Made by a program: the position numbers and the translations under genes | From: a candidate division TM6 bacterium GW2011_GWF2_32_72 | GTDB taxonomy: Bacteria; Babelota; Babeliae; Babelales; GWF2-32-72 | Reading direction: 5' to 3' | DNA: 64,000 bases | Assembly (NCBI GenBank): GCA_000989525.1 | Contig: LBON01000004.1 | Location: 9,356-73,355, forward strand | Shown: one piece after another, positions 1-9,011 of the stretch | Numbering within the stretch: the stretch's first letter is position 1 | Layout of the letters: each line of letters starts with the position of its first letter | The notes under the pieces: model-generated | What the model was told of the DNA's origin: nothing | Databases searched by the model: none | Seen by the model: the letters and a program-made list of their open reading frames with translations, nothing else

Positions 1-1
1 C

Positions 2-1294
2 AGACAAATCGGTGCAAAAATACCAAGATGTATATTACTTGAAGGACTAACTAGAACAGGAAAAACGCACTTAGTAGAAGCTTTAGCAGGTGAAATAAAT
101 AAGATTCTTAAAGAAACTGGCCGAGGCGGCCAATGTGCATTTAAAAAAATACAACTAAAAGAACTATATAACTGGTATGGACCTGAGGGTTCAAAAAAAA
201 GCATGTTAAATAGTATAATGGATGACGCAGAAAGAAATTCTCCTTGTGTTGTTTTCTTAGATGAAATACACCTATTACAATTACAAAAAAATGCTAACCC
301 ACAACTTTTAAACGATTTCTTAATAGAATTAAATGATATCGTCATTAAACAAAAAGATGTTATTTTCATTGCTGCAACAAATAACCCGCAACTTCTTGAT
401 AATGCATTAAAACAACCTGGCAGATTTGATTTAATAATAAGATTTGAAAATCCTTCTTTTGAAGAAAGAAAGGCTTATTTAACAGAAAAAGCCCTTTCAA
501 ATATATTAGAATTACCAGAATCAACAATTGAAACATTGGCTCAAAAAACTGATGGTTGTACTTTTGGTAGAATTCAGGTCGTAATAGACAAAGCCATACA
601 AAAAGCAAAAATTTCTCAAGAAGGTTTAAATATAAAACACATAGAATGCGCCCTTGATGAAGTTGTTTACAAAATGATTAACCAATCGGTTTTCTTACCT
701 GAAGAAGAAAAAGAAATAATTTCAACACATATGGCTGGCCATGCAACTGCAAATATACTACTTCAAGCAAAAGATAAAATTGAAAGATTAACAATTCGTA
801 AATTCCAAAAAGATATCGAAGAAATTTCTCTATGGGATATAAAATTAACCAATGACAACAGCGAAAAAAACCATAAAGACGAATCTCAATTAGAAGATTC
901 TGTTGAATATGGAAAAATGTTCACTCTTCGCGACAGAAATTCTGCTAGTGTTGAAAGTTACAACGAAAAAATCAAACAACTTAAAATCACATTAGCTGGA
1001 CACGAAGCAGAAAAAATTCTTCTTGGTTCAACGGCTCACTCATTCCATGAAAATGACTTCAAAGAAGCCCTATCAATAGCAACATCAATTATTTTTGGAA
1101 AACTAGATAAAAAAACACTTCCTAAATCTATTTGTGAAGAAAAACAAAAAGAAGCTTACGATTTAGTCATAAAGTGCCAAGACGACGTAAAGAAATTGCT
1201 TACCGAAAATCAAAGCAAACTTGGCAAGTTAGCCAAAGAACTTCAATATAAAGAAATATTAAATTTGGAAGAAATAAAAAACATCATCAAATAA
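2..1294 (+). CDS. FtsH-like AAA+ protein with inactivated protease site (5' end outside window)
   Basis: The reading frame is open from the first bases of the window, so the N-terminus is missing. The visible part begins just before a degenerate Walker A, GLTRTGKT (about 44-67), followed by Walker B VVFLDEIH and a second region of homology with AATNNP and a PGRFD arginine-finger segment: the FtsH-type AAA+ module. The C-terminal part resembles the FtsH peptidase domain, but the zinc motif HEAGH reads HMAGH (728-742), so the catalytic Glu is Met. The later aspartate region (ENDFKEAL) is kept. ATPase or unfoldase activity is plausible; zinc proteolysis is not. It ends 25 bases before a terminator. 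The family is well supported; the role (chaperone, or regulator of a true FtsH elsewhere) is inference. Confidence 0.8.
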   Translation, partial: RQIGAKIPRCILLEGLTRTGKTHLVEALAGEINKILKETGRGGQCAFKKIQLKELYNWYGPEGSKKSMLNSIMDDAERNSPCVVFLDEIHLLQLQKNANPQLLNDFLIELNDIVIKQKDVIFIAATNNPQLLDNALKQPGRFDLIIRFENPSFEERKAYLTEKALSNILELPESTIETLAQKTDGCTFGRIQVVIDKAIQKAKISQEGLNIKHIECALDEVVYKMINQSVFLPEEEKEIISTHMAGHATANILLQAKDKIERLTIRKFQKDIEEISLWDIKLTNDNSEKNHKDESQLEDSVEYGKMFTLRDRNSASVESYNEKIKQLKITLAGHEAEKILLGSTAHSFHENDFKEALSIATSIIFGKLDKKTLPKSICEEKQKEAYDLVIKCQDDVKKLLTENQSKLGKLAKELQYKEILNLEEIKNIIK

Positions 1295-1319
1295 TTTAAT
1301 TGAAAAAACACAAAAAAAT

Positions 1320-1349
1320 AAAGGGCCACTTTTGGCCCTTTATTTTTTT
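1320..1349. terminator. Bidirectional intrinsic terminator
   Basis: AAGGGCCA / TGGCCCTT stem with a short loop, A-rich on the left and T-rich on the right. It lies between the convergent ends of the FtsH-like gene and rpiB and can serve both. Confidence 0.85.
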
Positions 1350-1806
1350 ACAATTTATTAATTTCTTTAATTCTATCACTATATTTTCCGTCTAATGGTT
1401 GCGCATTTAACCAAGCACTAACCAAAACAAAAGCCTGATCTTCTGAGAGATAATCTGCAGGCAAAACCAAAACATTAATATGATCATGTTCACGAGCTTG
1501 TTGAGCAACTTCTTTGCACCAAGCAAGTCCTGCAAAAACACCCTTGAATCTATTTGCAACAATTGACATACCAATTCCCGTGCCACAAATTAAAACACCC
1601 AAATCTGCCTTGCGATTTTGAACAAGGCTAGCAACTTTAGAACCATATTCCGGATAATCACTCGGATTAGAGCTAAAAGAACCAACATCTAACCATTCAA
1701 TTGGACGGCCCTCTATTTCTGACTGTGTCTTCAAAAATTCTTTTAGAGCCACGCCACGATGGTCAGCTCCAATTGCTATTTTTAACAATCCCACTATATT
1801 CTCCAC
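1348..1806 (-). CDS. rpiB: Ribose-5-phosphate isomerase B
   Basis: Interconverts ribose 5-phosphate and ribulose 5-phosphate in the non-oxidative pentose phosphate pathway; cytoplasmic. The 152-residue protein has the RpiB/LacAB fold signatures: KIAIGADHRG at the N-terminus, and CGTGIGMS with the catalytic cysteine and anion-binding glycines. Length matches the family (about 145-155). The chosen start adds about seven residues before the usual beginning of the domain, and no internal ATG offers a better one. It lies 6 bases downstream of the lipoprotein gene at 1813-2550 on the same strand, so the two are probably cotranscribed and end at the shared terminator. Confidence 0.93.
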   Translation of the reverse strand: MENIVGLLKIAIGADHRGVALKEFLKTQSEIEGRPIEWLDVGSFSSNPSDYPEYGSKVASLVQNRKADLGVLICGTGIGMSIVANRFKGVFAGLAWCKEVAQQAREHDHINVLVLPADYLSEDQAFVLVSAWLNAQPLDGKYSDRIKEINKL

Positions 1807-1812
1807 GAATAA

Positions 1813-2550
1813 TTAAGATTTTTTTTCAGATGATTCTTGCTTCTTATCTTTACATTGCTTCCATGCTTTATAAGAACCAAGAAGTTTTTTATCCTTGAAA
1901 CCCCATGTTAAAGTTCCAATTCTATCTACCTTTACAAATTCAAGCTTCATACAATTAACATCTTTAAGTCGAGCTTTTGCACTTTTAAATGAACTCATAT
2001 CAAATGTTATCAAATAAGGCTCCCTAAAATGTAGTAAATAAGGCTCTCTATAAAAAGAATAATGATGCTTAAATAAATAATTATATTCAGGATCTAACTC
2101 AACAGATTTAATTGTTGGATTTATAAAAACTTCATCATCCAATCTTAATCTAACAGACCATGCGCATGCAGGATCCGTTAACATTTTAAATGAATCATCA
2201 TATTTATATCCCAAAACATAAAATGAAATGTTTTTACGGTTTTCCATAATTGCATCTGAAATTAAATCGGCCGTTTTCTGTTCGTCTAATCCAAGACGTT
2301 TTGCTGCAATTTGACCGTGAATTACTCGCACTTCTTCAGAAAGCCACATAGCTGTTGCCATGCCTACAGTTTTAAATTCATCATAAATTTTTGATTCTTT
2401 TATATATTTTTCAACCTCTTTTTTATTATTTTTAACTGTAGTACCTTGATTAAATGTTTTTTTAGCCCAGCCTATTGGACGTTCACAATTAGGTAAAAAC
2501 AACAATAGCGAAAAGCCAAAAAACATTTTCAACAAATTATATTTCTTCAT
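1813..2550 (-). CDS. Putative exported lipoprotein, unknown function
   Basis: 245 residues. The N-terminus is a Lys-start hydrophobic signal (KMFFGFSLLLFL) ending at a cysteine near residue 22; the preceding LPN is an imperfect lipobox, so lipidation is uncertain. The mature part is rich in charged and aromatic residues, with a repeated phrase (YREPYLLHFREPYLITF) near residue 170, and the C-terminal tail is Lys/Glu/Ser-rich. I recognise no family. It sits directly upstream of rpiB on the same strand and is divergent from the LolC/E-like permease gene, about 100 bases away. It is a real gene by length, signal sequence and operon position; no function can be assigned. Confidence 0.7.
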   Translation of the reverse strand: MKKYNLLKMFFGFSLLLFLPNCERPIGWAKKTFNQGTTVKNNKKEVEKYIKESKIYDEFKTVGMATAMWLSEEVRVIHGQIAAKRLGLDEQKTADLISDAIMENRKNISFYVLGYKYDDSFKMLTDPACAWSVRLRLDDEVFINPTIKSVELDPEYNYLFKHHYSFYREPYLLHFREPYLITFDMSSFKSAKARLKDVNCMKLEFVKVDRIGTLTWGFKDKKLLGSYKAWKQCKDKKQESSEKKS

Positions 2551-2651
2551 ACAAAGACCTCTTTACTTTAAAATCAAAAATTACGATACAACAGCCTAAA
2601 AAAAAGCTAAAATATTTACAAGTAAAAGCTCAATTACAATAAAGGAATCAA

Positions 2652-3878
2652 ATGATATACATAAATTTTTTAATAGCGTGGCGTTATCTTTTTGGCATCA
2701 AAGGCTCAAAAAACATCTCAATCATGGCGAAAGTATGTTTTTTGGGTATATTTATCGGCTCCTTTGCATTAGCACTTACAATGTGTGTTATGAATGGTTT
2801 TGAAAAGGCGACTCACAAAAAGCTTCAAGGGATTCATTCGCAAATCATCGCGCATGCCAATGGTGAAAAATTAAATTTTGAAGCTATTGAAAATGAAATA
2901 AAAGAACATTTTCCAGAAATTGATGCCGTTGCCCCCAGTGAAGAAAAACAAGCAATTATTCAACAAAAAGATTCCGATGAAATTAATGAAATAATATCCA
3001 TCAAAGCAATATCTGCGGAGCATGAACCCAAACTTTCTGAACTTGAACAAAAAATTACACTTCCTGCAAATTTTACAATCAAAAAAGCATTGCAAGATAA
3101 TAGAATCTTAATTGGCCACAAATTGGCAAAATCTTTAGATCTTTCTCCTGGTAATGAATTAGAACTTTTATTTGCAGAAGAGGGACAACAAAATAGAAAA
3201 ATCACTCTATCAAAACACGATGTTACTGTTGGTGCCATTTTTGATACAGGCATAGAAGAATTTGATGCAAATGTGATTTTTTGCTCAATGGATTTAATTC
3301 AAGAACTCTTTCCAGATTCAGGGGTCACACAAATTGGAATCAAGCTCAAACGTGGTGTTAATGAAAAAGAAACAATAAAAAAATTAAAAGATTCTCTAGA
3401 GTTAGAAGTTTATTCCTGGAAAGATCTTTATCCCGCTCTTGTTTCAGCATTGCAACTTGAAAAATACGCCATGTTCCTAATTCTTATTTTAATAATATTA
3501 GTTGCAAGCATGAATGTAATCTCTCTTCTTTTTATGCAAATCACTCAAAAAAAATCCGACATAGCAATCTTGCGATCAATGGGACTTTCTAGCAAAAACA
3601 TATCTTTTATATTTGTTTTCATAGGCCTATTAGTTGCTTTTTTTGCAAGTTTAACAGGAACAATCACAGCCGCAATTGCAAGTTGGTTTTTAGAAACATA
3701 TCCATTCATTCAATTACCAGATATCTATTATGTAACGCATTTACCCGCACAAGCTGAATGGTATATTTTTATAATTGTATTTTTAGTTGTTATGCTTCTT
3801 AGTTTTATTTCAAGCTGGATCCCTGCTAAATTAATTCAAAAACTAAACATATCTGAAATTTTACGGTTCGAAGCATAA
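2652..3878 (+). CDS. LolC/LolE-family lipoprotein-releasing permease
   Basis: Inner-membrane subunit of the ABC machine that extracts lipoproteins from the inner membrane for transfer to LolA. The 408 residues show the family layout: an N-terminal amphipathic start (FLIAWRYLFG), a first membrane segment near residues 25-48 followed by MNGFE, a periplasmic MacB-like domain of about 220 residues, then three C-terminal membrane segments (about 275-300, 320-350, 370-395) forming the FtsX domain and ending in ISEILRFE. The start has AAAGGAA upstream. LolD and a second permease are not adjacent; pgk follows 56 bases later. Its presence supports a diderm envelope. LolC and LolE cannot be told apart here. 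Confidence 0.88.
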   Translation: MIYINFLIAWRYLFGIKGSKNISIMAKVCFLGIFIGSFALALTMCVMNGFEKATHKKLQGIHSQIIAHANGEKLNFEAIENEIKEHFPEIDAVAPSEEKQAIIQQKDSDEINEIISIKAISAEHEPKLSELEQKITLPANFTIKKALQDNRILIGHKLAKSLDLSPGNELELLFAEEGQQNRKITLSKHDVTVGAIFDTGIEEFDANVIFCSMDLIQELFPDSGVTQIGIKLKRGVNEKETIKKLKDSLELEVYSWKDLYPALVSALQLEKYAMFLILILIILVASMNVISLLFMQITQKKSDIAILRSMGLSSKNISFIFVFIGLLVAFFASLTGTITAAIASWFLETYPFIQLPDIYYVTHLPAQAEWYIFIIVFLVVMLLSFISSWIPAKLIQKLNISEILRFEA

Positions 3879-3934
3879 CACGACTAAATAAAGAATTTTT
3901 TCAATTAATAATGACATTTAAAAAAAGGAAAACT

Positions 3935-5089
3935 ATGAAGTGTAATTTAATTGATGCCAATCTAAACGGGAAAAGAGTTTTTTTAAGAGCTGATTTAAAT
4001 TTACCAATCGAAGCTCCAAACATCTTAAATGATTTCAAACTCCAAAGTATTTTGCCAACAATAGATTTAATTCAAAAAAAAGGTGGTAAAGTTATTCTAG
4101 CAACTCATTTAGGACGTCCCAAAAATCATGAACCAGAACTTTCAACCATTCATCTTATTAGCTGGTTTAAAGATCATGATTACAATATTAAATTTCAGGA
4201 TGATTTAAACGAGGCAATAAAAGATAGCAAGTCCAATGAGGATGAAATTTTATTATTGGAAAATCTTAGATTTTTTCCTGGTGAAAAAAACAAAGATCCA
4301 AAATTTGCCAAACAATTAAAACAATTAGCTGATTTTTATGTTAATGATGCCTTTGGAGTTAGTCATCGAGATGATGCATCGCTAAAAGCGCTACCAGAGC
4401 TTTTTGATGATCAACATAAAATGTGCGGGCTTCTTATTAACAAAGAAATTTTAACCGCAGAAAAATTAATTAATTCACCTGCACACCCTTTTGTACTAAT
4501 AATAGGTGGAAGTAAAATTGCAGATAAAATTCAAGCTATTCAAGAACTTCTTGATAAAATCGACACCCTACTTTTATGTCCTGCAATTGTATTTACTTTT
4601 TTAAAAGCACAAGGCAAAGAAGTGGGTAATTCTTTAGTTGATGAAAGCTCTATCGAGCTTGTAAAACGAATCATACAAGAAGCAAAACAAAAAAAAGTAG
4701 AAATTATTTTCCCTCTTGATTACATAATCGCTAAAGATGATTTTAATGGAGAACTATCTTTCACAGACAAGCCAGAAATTCCAGAAAGTTACGCTGGCGT
4801 AACCATTGGTCCAAAAACTATTGAGCTTTTTTCTACAAAAATTCAAAAAGCAAAAACCGTTTTTTACAACGGTTTAATGGGTGACTTAAAAAGGCCCGAA
4901 ACACTAGAAAGTGTAAAAGATATTTTTAAAGCCATGGATCAATCTCAAGGATTAAGCGTAATTGGGGGTGGTGAATCTTCTGCGATCGCAACAATGTACG
5001 AGCTGAATAAAAATAATCAAGTTTCAACTGGAGGCGGCGCACTACTTTATTTCATCAGCCACAAGAAGTTGCCAGGTTTAGATATTTAA
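3935..5089 (+). CDS. pgk: Phosphoglycerate kinase
   Basis: Transfers phosphate from 1,3-bisphosphoglycerate to ADP in glycolysis; cytoplasmic. The 384-residue protein has RVFLRADLNLP at the N-terminus, the LATHLGRP and LLENLRFFPGE segments, NDAFGVSHR, a KIADKIQ stretch in the family's usual GGSK position, and the C-terminal nucleotide loop GGGESSA with STGGGA. An ATG at 3911 is also in frame, but it lacks a ribosome-binding site; the ATG at 3935 follows AGGAA and begins where family members begin. The last 4 bases overlap the convergent hypothetical gene at 5086-5616. Length is slightly under the usual 390-400. Confidence 0.95.
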   Translation: MKCNLIDANLNGKRVFLRADLNLPIEAPNILNDFKLQSILPTIDLIQKKGGKVILATHLGRPKNHEPELSTIHLISWFKDHDYNIKFQDDLNEAIKDSKSNEDEILLLENLRFFPGEKNKDPKFAKQLKQLADFYVNDAFGVSHRDDASLKALPELFDDQHKMCGLLINKEILTAEKLINSPAHPFVLIIGGSKIADKIQAIQELLDKIDTLLLCPAIVFTFLKAQGKEVGNSLVDESSIELVKRIIQEAKQKKVEIIFPLDYIIAKDDFNGELSFTDKPEIPESYAGVTIGPKTIELFSTKIQKAKTVFYNGLMGDLKRPETLESVKDIFKAMDQSQGLSVIGGGESSAIATMYELNKNNQVSTGGGALLYFISHKKLPGLDI

Positions 5090-5616
5090 AAAATTGGACA
5101 AAAGCTCAAAAGATGCAACGCCTTAAATAAATGATCGGCAACTTTTTTATGTTCATCATCTTTTTCAAAAATTAATATCCCATGATTATAATTTTTCATA
5201 TCCCAGGAAATATAAGAAGGATGTTGAAAATCAAATTGGCTGGCTATTGTTTCAACAATTTTTTCATCGGCCATAGCATCTTTTTTCATGCTATTACGAG
5301 ATAATTCACGAACCATTCGATTGAAATCGTTAGCCTTCATAAACTTGGAAAATTTTACTGTGTCTTGCCATGGTGATGATATTTTTTCAAAAAATCCATC
5401 ATTATGCATTCCTGCCACACCCTTCATAAAATCAAAGTCCGGATTATCAACCAAATACGCAGCCTTTTTTATATTAAAACAATCTTTATCACAAAGATCA
5501 TATAACAAAAGTTCAGGAACGTTTTCTTGATGTTCTAAAGATAAGATTTTTTGGGGTAAACCATTTAGATATCTTAATATCTGAAGCTCTCTTTGAAGAT
5601 CTCTTTCATCTGCCAT
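5086..5616 (-). CDS. Hypothetical protein
   Basis: 176 residues, acidic to neutral, without a signal peptide or membrane segment, so probably cytoplasmic. The start ATG follows an AAGGGAG ribosome-binding site. It contains several aspartate-rich turns (DLCDKDC, NPDFDFM) and a C-terminal LLSFCPIF. I recognise no family. The stop overlaps the pgk stop tail-to-tail by 4 bases. Coding potential is supported by the long open frame and its fit between neighbours, but nothing indicates function. Confidence 0.6.
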   Translation of the reverse strand: MADERDLQRELQILRYLNGLPQKILSLEHQENVPELLLYDLCDKDCFNIKKAAYLVDNPDFDFMKGVAGMHNDGFFEKISSPWQDTVKFSKFMKANDFNRMVRELSRNSMKKDAMADEKIVETIASQFDFQHPSYISWDMKNYNHGILIFEKDDEHKKVADHLFKALHLLSFCPIF

Positions 5617-5788
5617 AATCGTACTCCCTTTGTGTGTTATGGTCGGTTTGCTTTTTACTTTATCCTTTTTATCAAGATGCCCTAGTTAAATAACAACGTC
5701 AACAACCTAGGGCCAACTTCCTGACAAATTCAAATTTAGCAAAAGAGAAAAGTACAAAGCAATAATTGCTAAAAACAATTGGTGATAA

Positions 5789-5821
5789 GATCCTTTTTGA
5801 ACTATCTTATTCAAAAAGATC
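5789..5821 (+). promoter_or_regulatory. Leader hairpin upstream of lipoprotein gene
   Basis: An inverted repeat of about 12 pairs, GATCCTTTTTGAA / TTCAAAAAGATC with one bulged base and an 8-base loop, lies 68 bases before the start at 5889. It is not followed by a T-run, so a simple terminator is unlikely. It could be an operator or an mRNA leader structure. Confidence 0.3.
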
Positions 5822-5888
5822 CCTACTCTTTGGTAATGTTAAAATAAATAATAAAACCAAAAGGGAAAGTAGTAAGGAAGGGGGAACA

Positions 5889-6929
5889 ATGAAAGCATGT
5901 ATAATTAAATTATCTATTACAATATTCTGTTGTTGGAATGTTACATCCTGTAGAAGTATTCATAGGCCCAATCATAATAAAATTCAAAAAATAACAACAC
6001 ATTGGGTAAATAAAAAAGAAAAATATAGTTTGCGCAGTCCATTGCTAGAAGAAACTGCCATTTTTAAATCATTTGATATAAAAAAATTCCAAAAATATAT
6101 TTTACCAGAAGATGTAATTACAATCAGAGGCAGTAATCAAACAGTATTAGGCAACACTCTATCAAGCCTTATGGAAACGGCAATCCAAGAGATTTTATCT
6201 AGTGCCAAAACATTTGAACACTTTACAATACTAAAACAAAAAGATTTTAATTTTAAAGAAAAAACTGGATTTATAGTTTTAAAATTTAAAAAATATCCTT
6301 TTATTGCCAAGATTTCAGTTGAAAATCCCGCAAGCCTTACAATGCCATATTCAAAAGGCCTAGAACCCTCTTTTACATTTGCAATGAGTGGCGGTGCAAG
6401 CAGACACTTTACAGGCTTTACGCGAATTGAAAATTCAAATGAATTACGCATTTTAATAAATAAAAATTCGGAATGGCAAAATAAATATATCATCCCCCAA
6501 AAATGGCACTGGTTACCAAAGAAGAACGGTTGGATCAATATAACAGGCACCAACATGGGTAAACAAAAAAAAATAACCATAACCGTACCTGCAATTTACG
6601 GCATTATCTGTGAGGCCATCGAAGAAACCAATCCACTTGATCCAAATGACGAAACTTTACGTCAAGATATTTTAAATCTCACAAATTATTTAGATAATAA
6701 ATTAGACCCAAACATACGAAACTTCATGCGCGACTCCATAACCAATAAAATAGCAATAATCGATACAGAAAATTGTGTTGTAAATGTGGGAATCAAAGAA
6801 AAATTCACAATAAGAAGCTACTATGAATGGTACAAATATCTTGTATTAAAAGTTACAAAAAATGCCTTTTTTAGAAATAAACAAGAAAGAAAACAAGTTC
6901 AACAAGGCATCAAATCAAAGTTGCTTTAG
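5889..6929 (+). CDS. Putative lipoprotein, unknown function
   Basis: 346 residues. The frame is open from 5766, but the ATG at 5889 follows a strong GGAAGGGGG ribosome-binding site and begins a lipoprotein signal (IKLSITIFCCW) with a good lipobox, VTSC, at Cys21. The mature protein is basic, Lys/Ile/Asn-rich, with a middle part containing GGASRHFTGF and WHWLPKKNGW and no further membrane segment. I recognise no family; the phrase around GGASRHFTGFTRIEN hints at a substrate pocket but cannot be assigned. The 3' end overlaps the convergent gene at 6910-7416 by 20 bases. Confidence 0.65.
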   Translation: MKACIIKLSITIFCCWNVTSCRSIHRPNHNKIQKITTHWVNKKEKYSLRSPLLEETAIFKSFDIKKFQKYILPEDVITIRGSNQTVLGNTLSSLMETAIQEILSSAKTFEHFTILKQKDFNFKEKTGFIVLKFKKYPFIAKISVENPASLTMPYSKGLEPSFTFAMSGGASRHFTGFTRIENSNELRILINKNSEWQNKYIIPQKWHWLPKKNGWINITGTNMGKQKKITITVPAIYGIICEAIEETNPLDPNDETLRQDILNLTNYLDNKLDPNIRNFMRDSITNKIAIIDTENCVVNVGIKEKFTIRSYYEWYKYLVLKVTKNAFFRNKQERKQVQQGIKSKLL

Positions 6930-7416
6930 GTCTTATCAAATTGAATACTTTTTTAAAACCAGATCGACCAGCAGACTGAACTTTATTTCCCCAAGAATAA
7001 ATTCGACCCGAGAAAGTAAAATTTTTCAACGATTCTTTTTTACAAAATTCTTTAAAGGCAGCGTATCTCAATAAAAATATAATTGCTGTGGTTTTATTTT
7101 TTTCTTCTTTAGATCTCAAAAAACAATTAACATCACAAAATATTTCAAAGTTTTGTAATTCCAAATTAATTAAATATTTAGAAAGAATATCCATAATCAC
7201 ATCAACATCAAAATCCATTTTTAACAGCACTATTTTTTGACGCAAAAAGTCATTATAAAAGACTGCAAAATCTTCTTTATCGCACTCTTCTAACTTTACA
7301 AAATTCATGAACTCATCGAACTTTTGAAGTTTATCAAACTCAGCGACACAAAAAATACTGGCATGCATATTAAAAAAAATAAAAAAAGTACAAACCAAAG
7401 TAATTTGGTTCATCAT
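6910..7416 (-). CDS. Small exported hypothetical protein, coupled to dnaA
   Basis: 168 residues with an N-terminal hydrophobic segment (LVCTFFIFFNMHASIFC) that looks like a signal peptide. The rest is Phe/Lys/Cys-rich with no recognised domain. Its ATG overlaps the last base of the dnaA stop codon (TAATG), suggesting translational coupling to dnaA, an odd partner for an exported protein. Its 3' end overlaps the convergent lipoprotein gene by 20 bases. No function can be assigned. Confidence 0.6.
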   Translation of the reverse strand: MMNQITLVCTFFIFFNMHASIFCVAEFDKLQKFDEFMNFVKLEECDKEDFAVFYNDFLRQKIVLLKMDFDVDVIMDILSKYLINLELQNFEIFCDVNCFLRSKEEKNKTTAIIFLLRYAAFKEFCKKESLKNFTFSGRIYSWGNKVQSAGRSGFKKVFNLIRPKATLI

Positions 7417-8915
7417 TACCCATTCAAAATATGATTTTTTATTGTTTTATATTGATGACTAAATAAAGGATCTAGCTTTTGCATCTCTTCAATTTTTGAA
7501 CATGCATGCAATACAGTGGAATGATCTTTTTTACCAAAAAACGATCCAATTTCTTTAAGCGATTTATTAGTTAATTGCTTCATCATGAACATAGCTACCT
7601 GCCTTGCAAATGCGACTTCCTTTCTTCGCCCCTGACATTTTAAATCATTTAATTCAACCGCATACTGCTTACAAACCTCTTTTGCTATCAAATCAAGACC
7701 TGCGCAAGGACCATTTTGTTTTTCCGGAACTTTTTGTAATACTTTTTGAGCCAAATCCATTGTAATTGGTTGCTTTGTCAAATTTGCAAATGCCAAAACT
7801 CGAATCAATCCACCTTCCAATTCACGAACATTTCCCTTAAACCTAGATGCTATAAAACTTAAAACCGCTTCCTCAACATGTTCTTCTGTAGAAACTTGCA
7901 CTTTGCGTTTTAAAATTTCAATTTTCATCGCCTGCTCTGGAGGTTGAATATCTGTAACCATTCCCCATTCAAGCCTAGAACGCAATCTATCTGCTAAACC
8001 TTTTATTTCACCCGGTAAAACATCACATGTTAAAACAACCTGTTTTTTTGCCTCATAAAGATAATTAAACACATGAAAAAAAGCTTCCTGACTTTGCTCT
8101 TTGTTAGCAATAAATTGAATATCATCAATTAATAACACATCAATCGTTCGATATTTTGCTTGAAATTGATGCATTTTATCAAAACGAATTGCACTTATAA
8201 ACTCAGAAACAAATCTATCTGCTGTTTGATAAAGAACATTTGATTTTGGAAATAATTCTTTAACATGATTGCCAATCGCATGTATCAAATGAGTTTTTCC
8301 AAGACCTGGACCGCCATAAATTAATAATGGATTATAAAGCTTACCAGGATTTTCTGCCACGGCACGGGCTGCCGAATACGCTAATGAATTGCTTTCACCC
8401 AAAACATACGCCGAAAAAGAGTGTGCTTTATTCAAACCAAATAAATAACTGTCAAAATTCCTGTTTGCAACAACTGCGCTTTTTGTTTTAGTCGATTGTT
8501 TTGATGGTTTTATAACGGTTGCGGGAATCATAGTCAAAGCTGGTGTTACTTCAACTGATTTTGCACAGGTTAAAGCTGAACCCAATAACTCTTCTTTCTT
8601 GTTCTCTGATTCAAAAATAACACTAACTTTATCTACATTAAAAAGACGGCTCAAATTAATAGTAAGAAGATTCATATAATTTTTTTCAACCCAATTGCGA
8701 ACAAAATCATTGGGAGCTTTTAACGATGCAATTTTATTTATCGCATCCCACTCTTGAAAAGTAATAGCCTTCAACCAAGTTTCTACAACTCGGCTTCCGG
8801 CCTCTTCTTTTGCAATTTTTAAAAATTCTTCCCAAATACCTTTTATCACAAGCAACTCTACAAAAATAGTTAAAGGGACTATAATTTTTCTTAATTTAAC
8901 GGATGTTCCTAACAT
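7416..8915 (-). CDS. dnaA: Chromosomal replication initiator DnaA
   Basis: AAA+ initiator that binds DnaA boxes and melts the origin. Domain I begins at IWEEFLKIA (about residue 27), followed by a linker, then Walker A GGPGLGKTHL, Walker B LLIDDIQFI, a sensor region, and C-terminal domain IV with the helix-turn-helix signature CQGRRKEVAFARQ and KKDHSTVLHAC. The 499-residue reading has an unusual 26-residue lead; a GTG at 8849 (residue 23) would give a start nearer the family norm, but neither start has a clear ribosome-binding site. dnaN does not follow; instead an exported hypothetical gene overlaps the stop. No cluster of DnaA boxes was seen near it. Confidence 0.95.
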   Translation of the reverse strand: MLGTSVKLRKIIVPLTIFVELLVIKGIWEEFLKIAKEEAGSRVVETWLKAITFQEWDAINKIASLKAPNDFVRNWVEKNYMNLLTINLSRLFNVDKVSVIFESENKKEELLGSALTCAKSVEVTPALTMIPATVIKPSKQSTKTKSAVVANRNFDSYLFGLNKAHSFSAYVLGESNSLAYSAARAVAENPGKLYNPLLIYGGPGLGKTHLIHAIGNHVKELFPKSNVLYQTADRFVSEFISAIRFDKMHQFQAKYRTIDVLLIDDIQFIANKEQSQEAFFHVFNYLYEAKKQVVLTCDVLPGEIKGLADRLRSRLEWGMVTDIQPPEQAMKIEILKRKVQVSTEEHVEEAVLSFIASRFKGNVRELEGGLIRVLAFANLTKQPITMDLAQKVLQKVPEKQNGPCAGLDLIAKEVCKQYAVELNDLKCQGRRKEVAFARQVAMFMMKQLTNKSLKEIGSFFGKKDHSTVLHACSKIEEMQKLDPLFSHQYKTIKNHILNG

Positions 8916-9011
8916 GCCCGAAGGTCAAACAAAAGTAAACAGTTTCTGATGAAAAATTAGACTAAATTTAATGCTTGACATCCATCGTGAAAGATAGGCT
9001 AAAGCAGGTGT

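Noticed and set aside
8975-8980. TTGACA on the plus strand just upstream of dnaA
   Set aside because: No good -10 at 16-18 bases and no plus-strand gene follows; it would read antisense into the peptidase gene.
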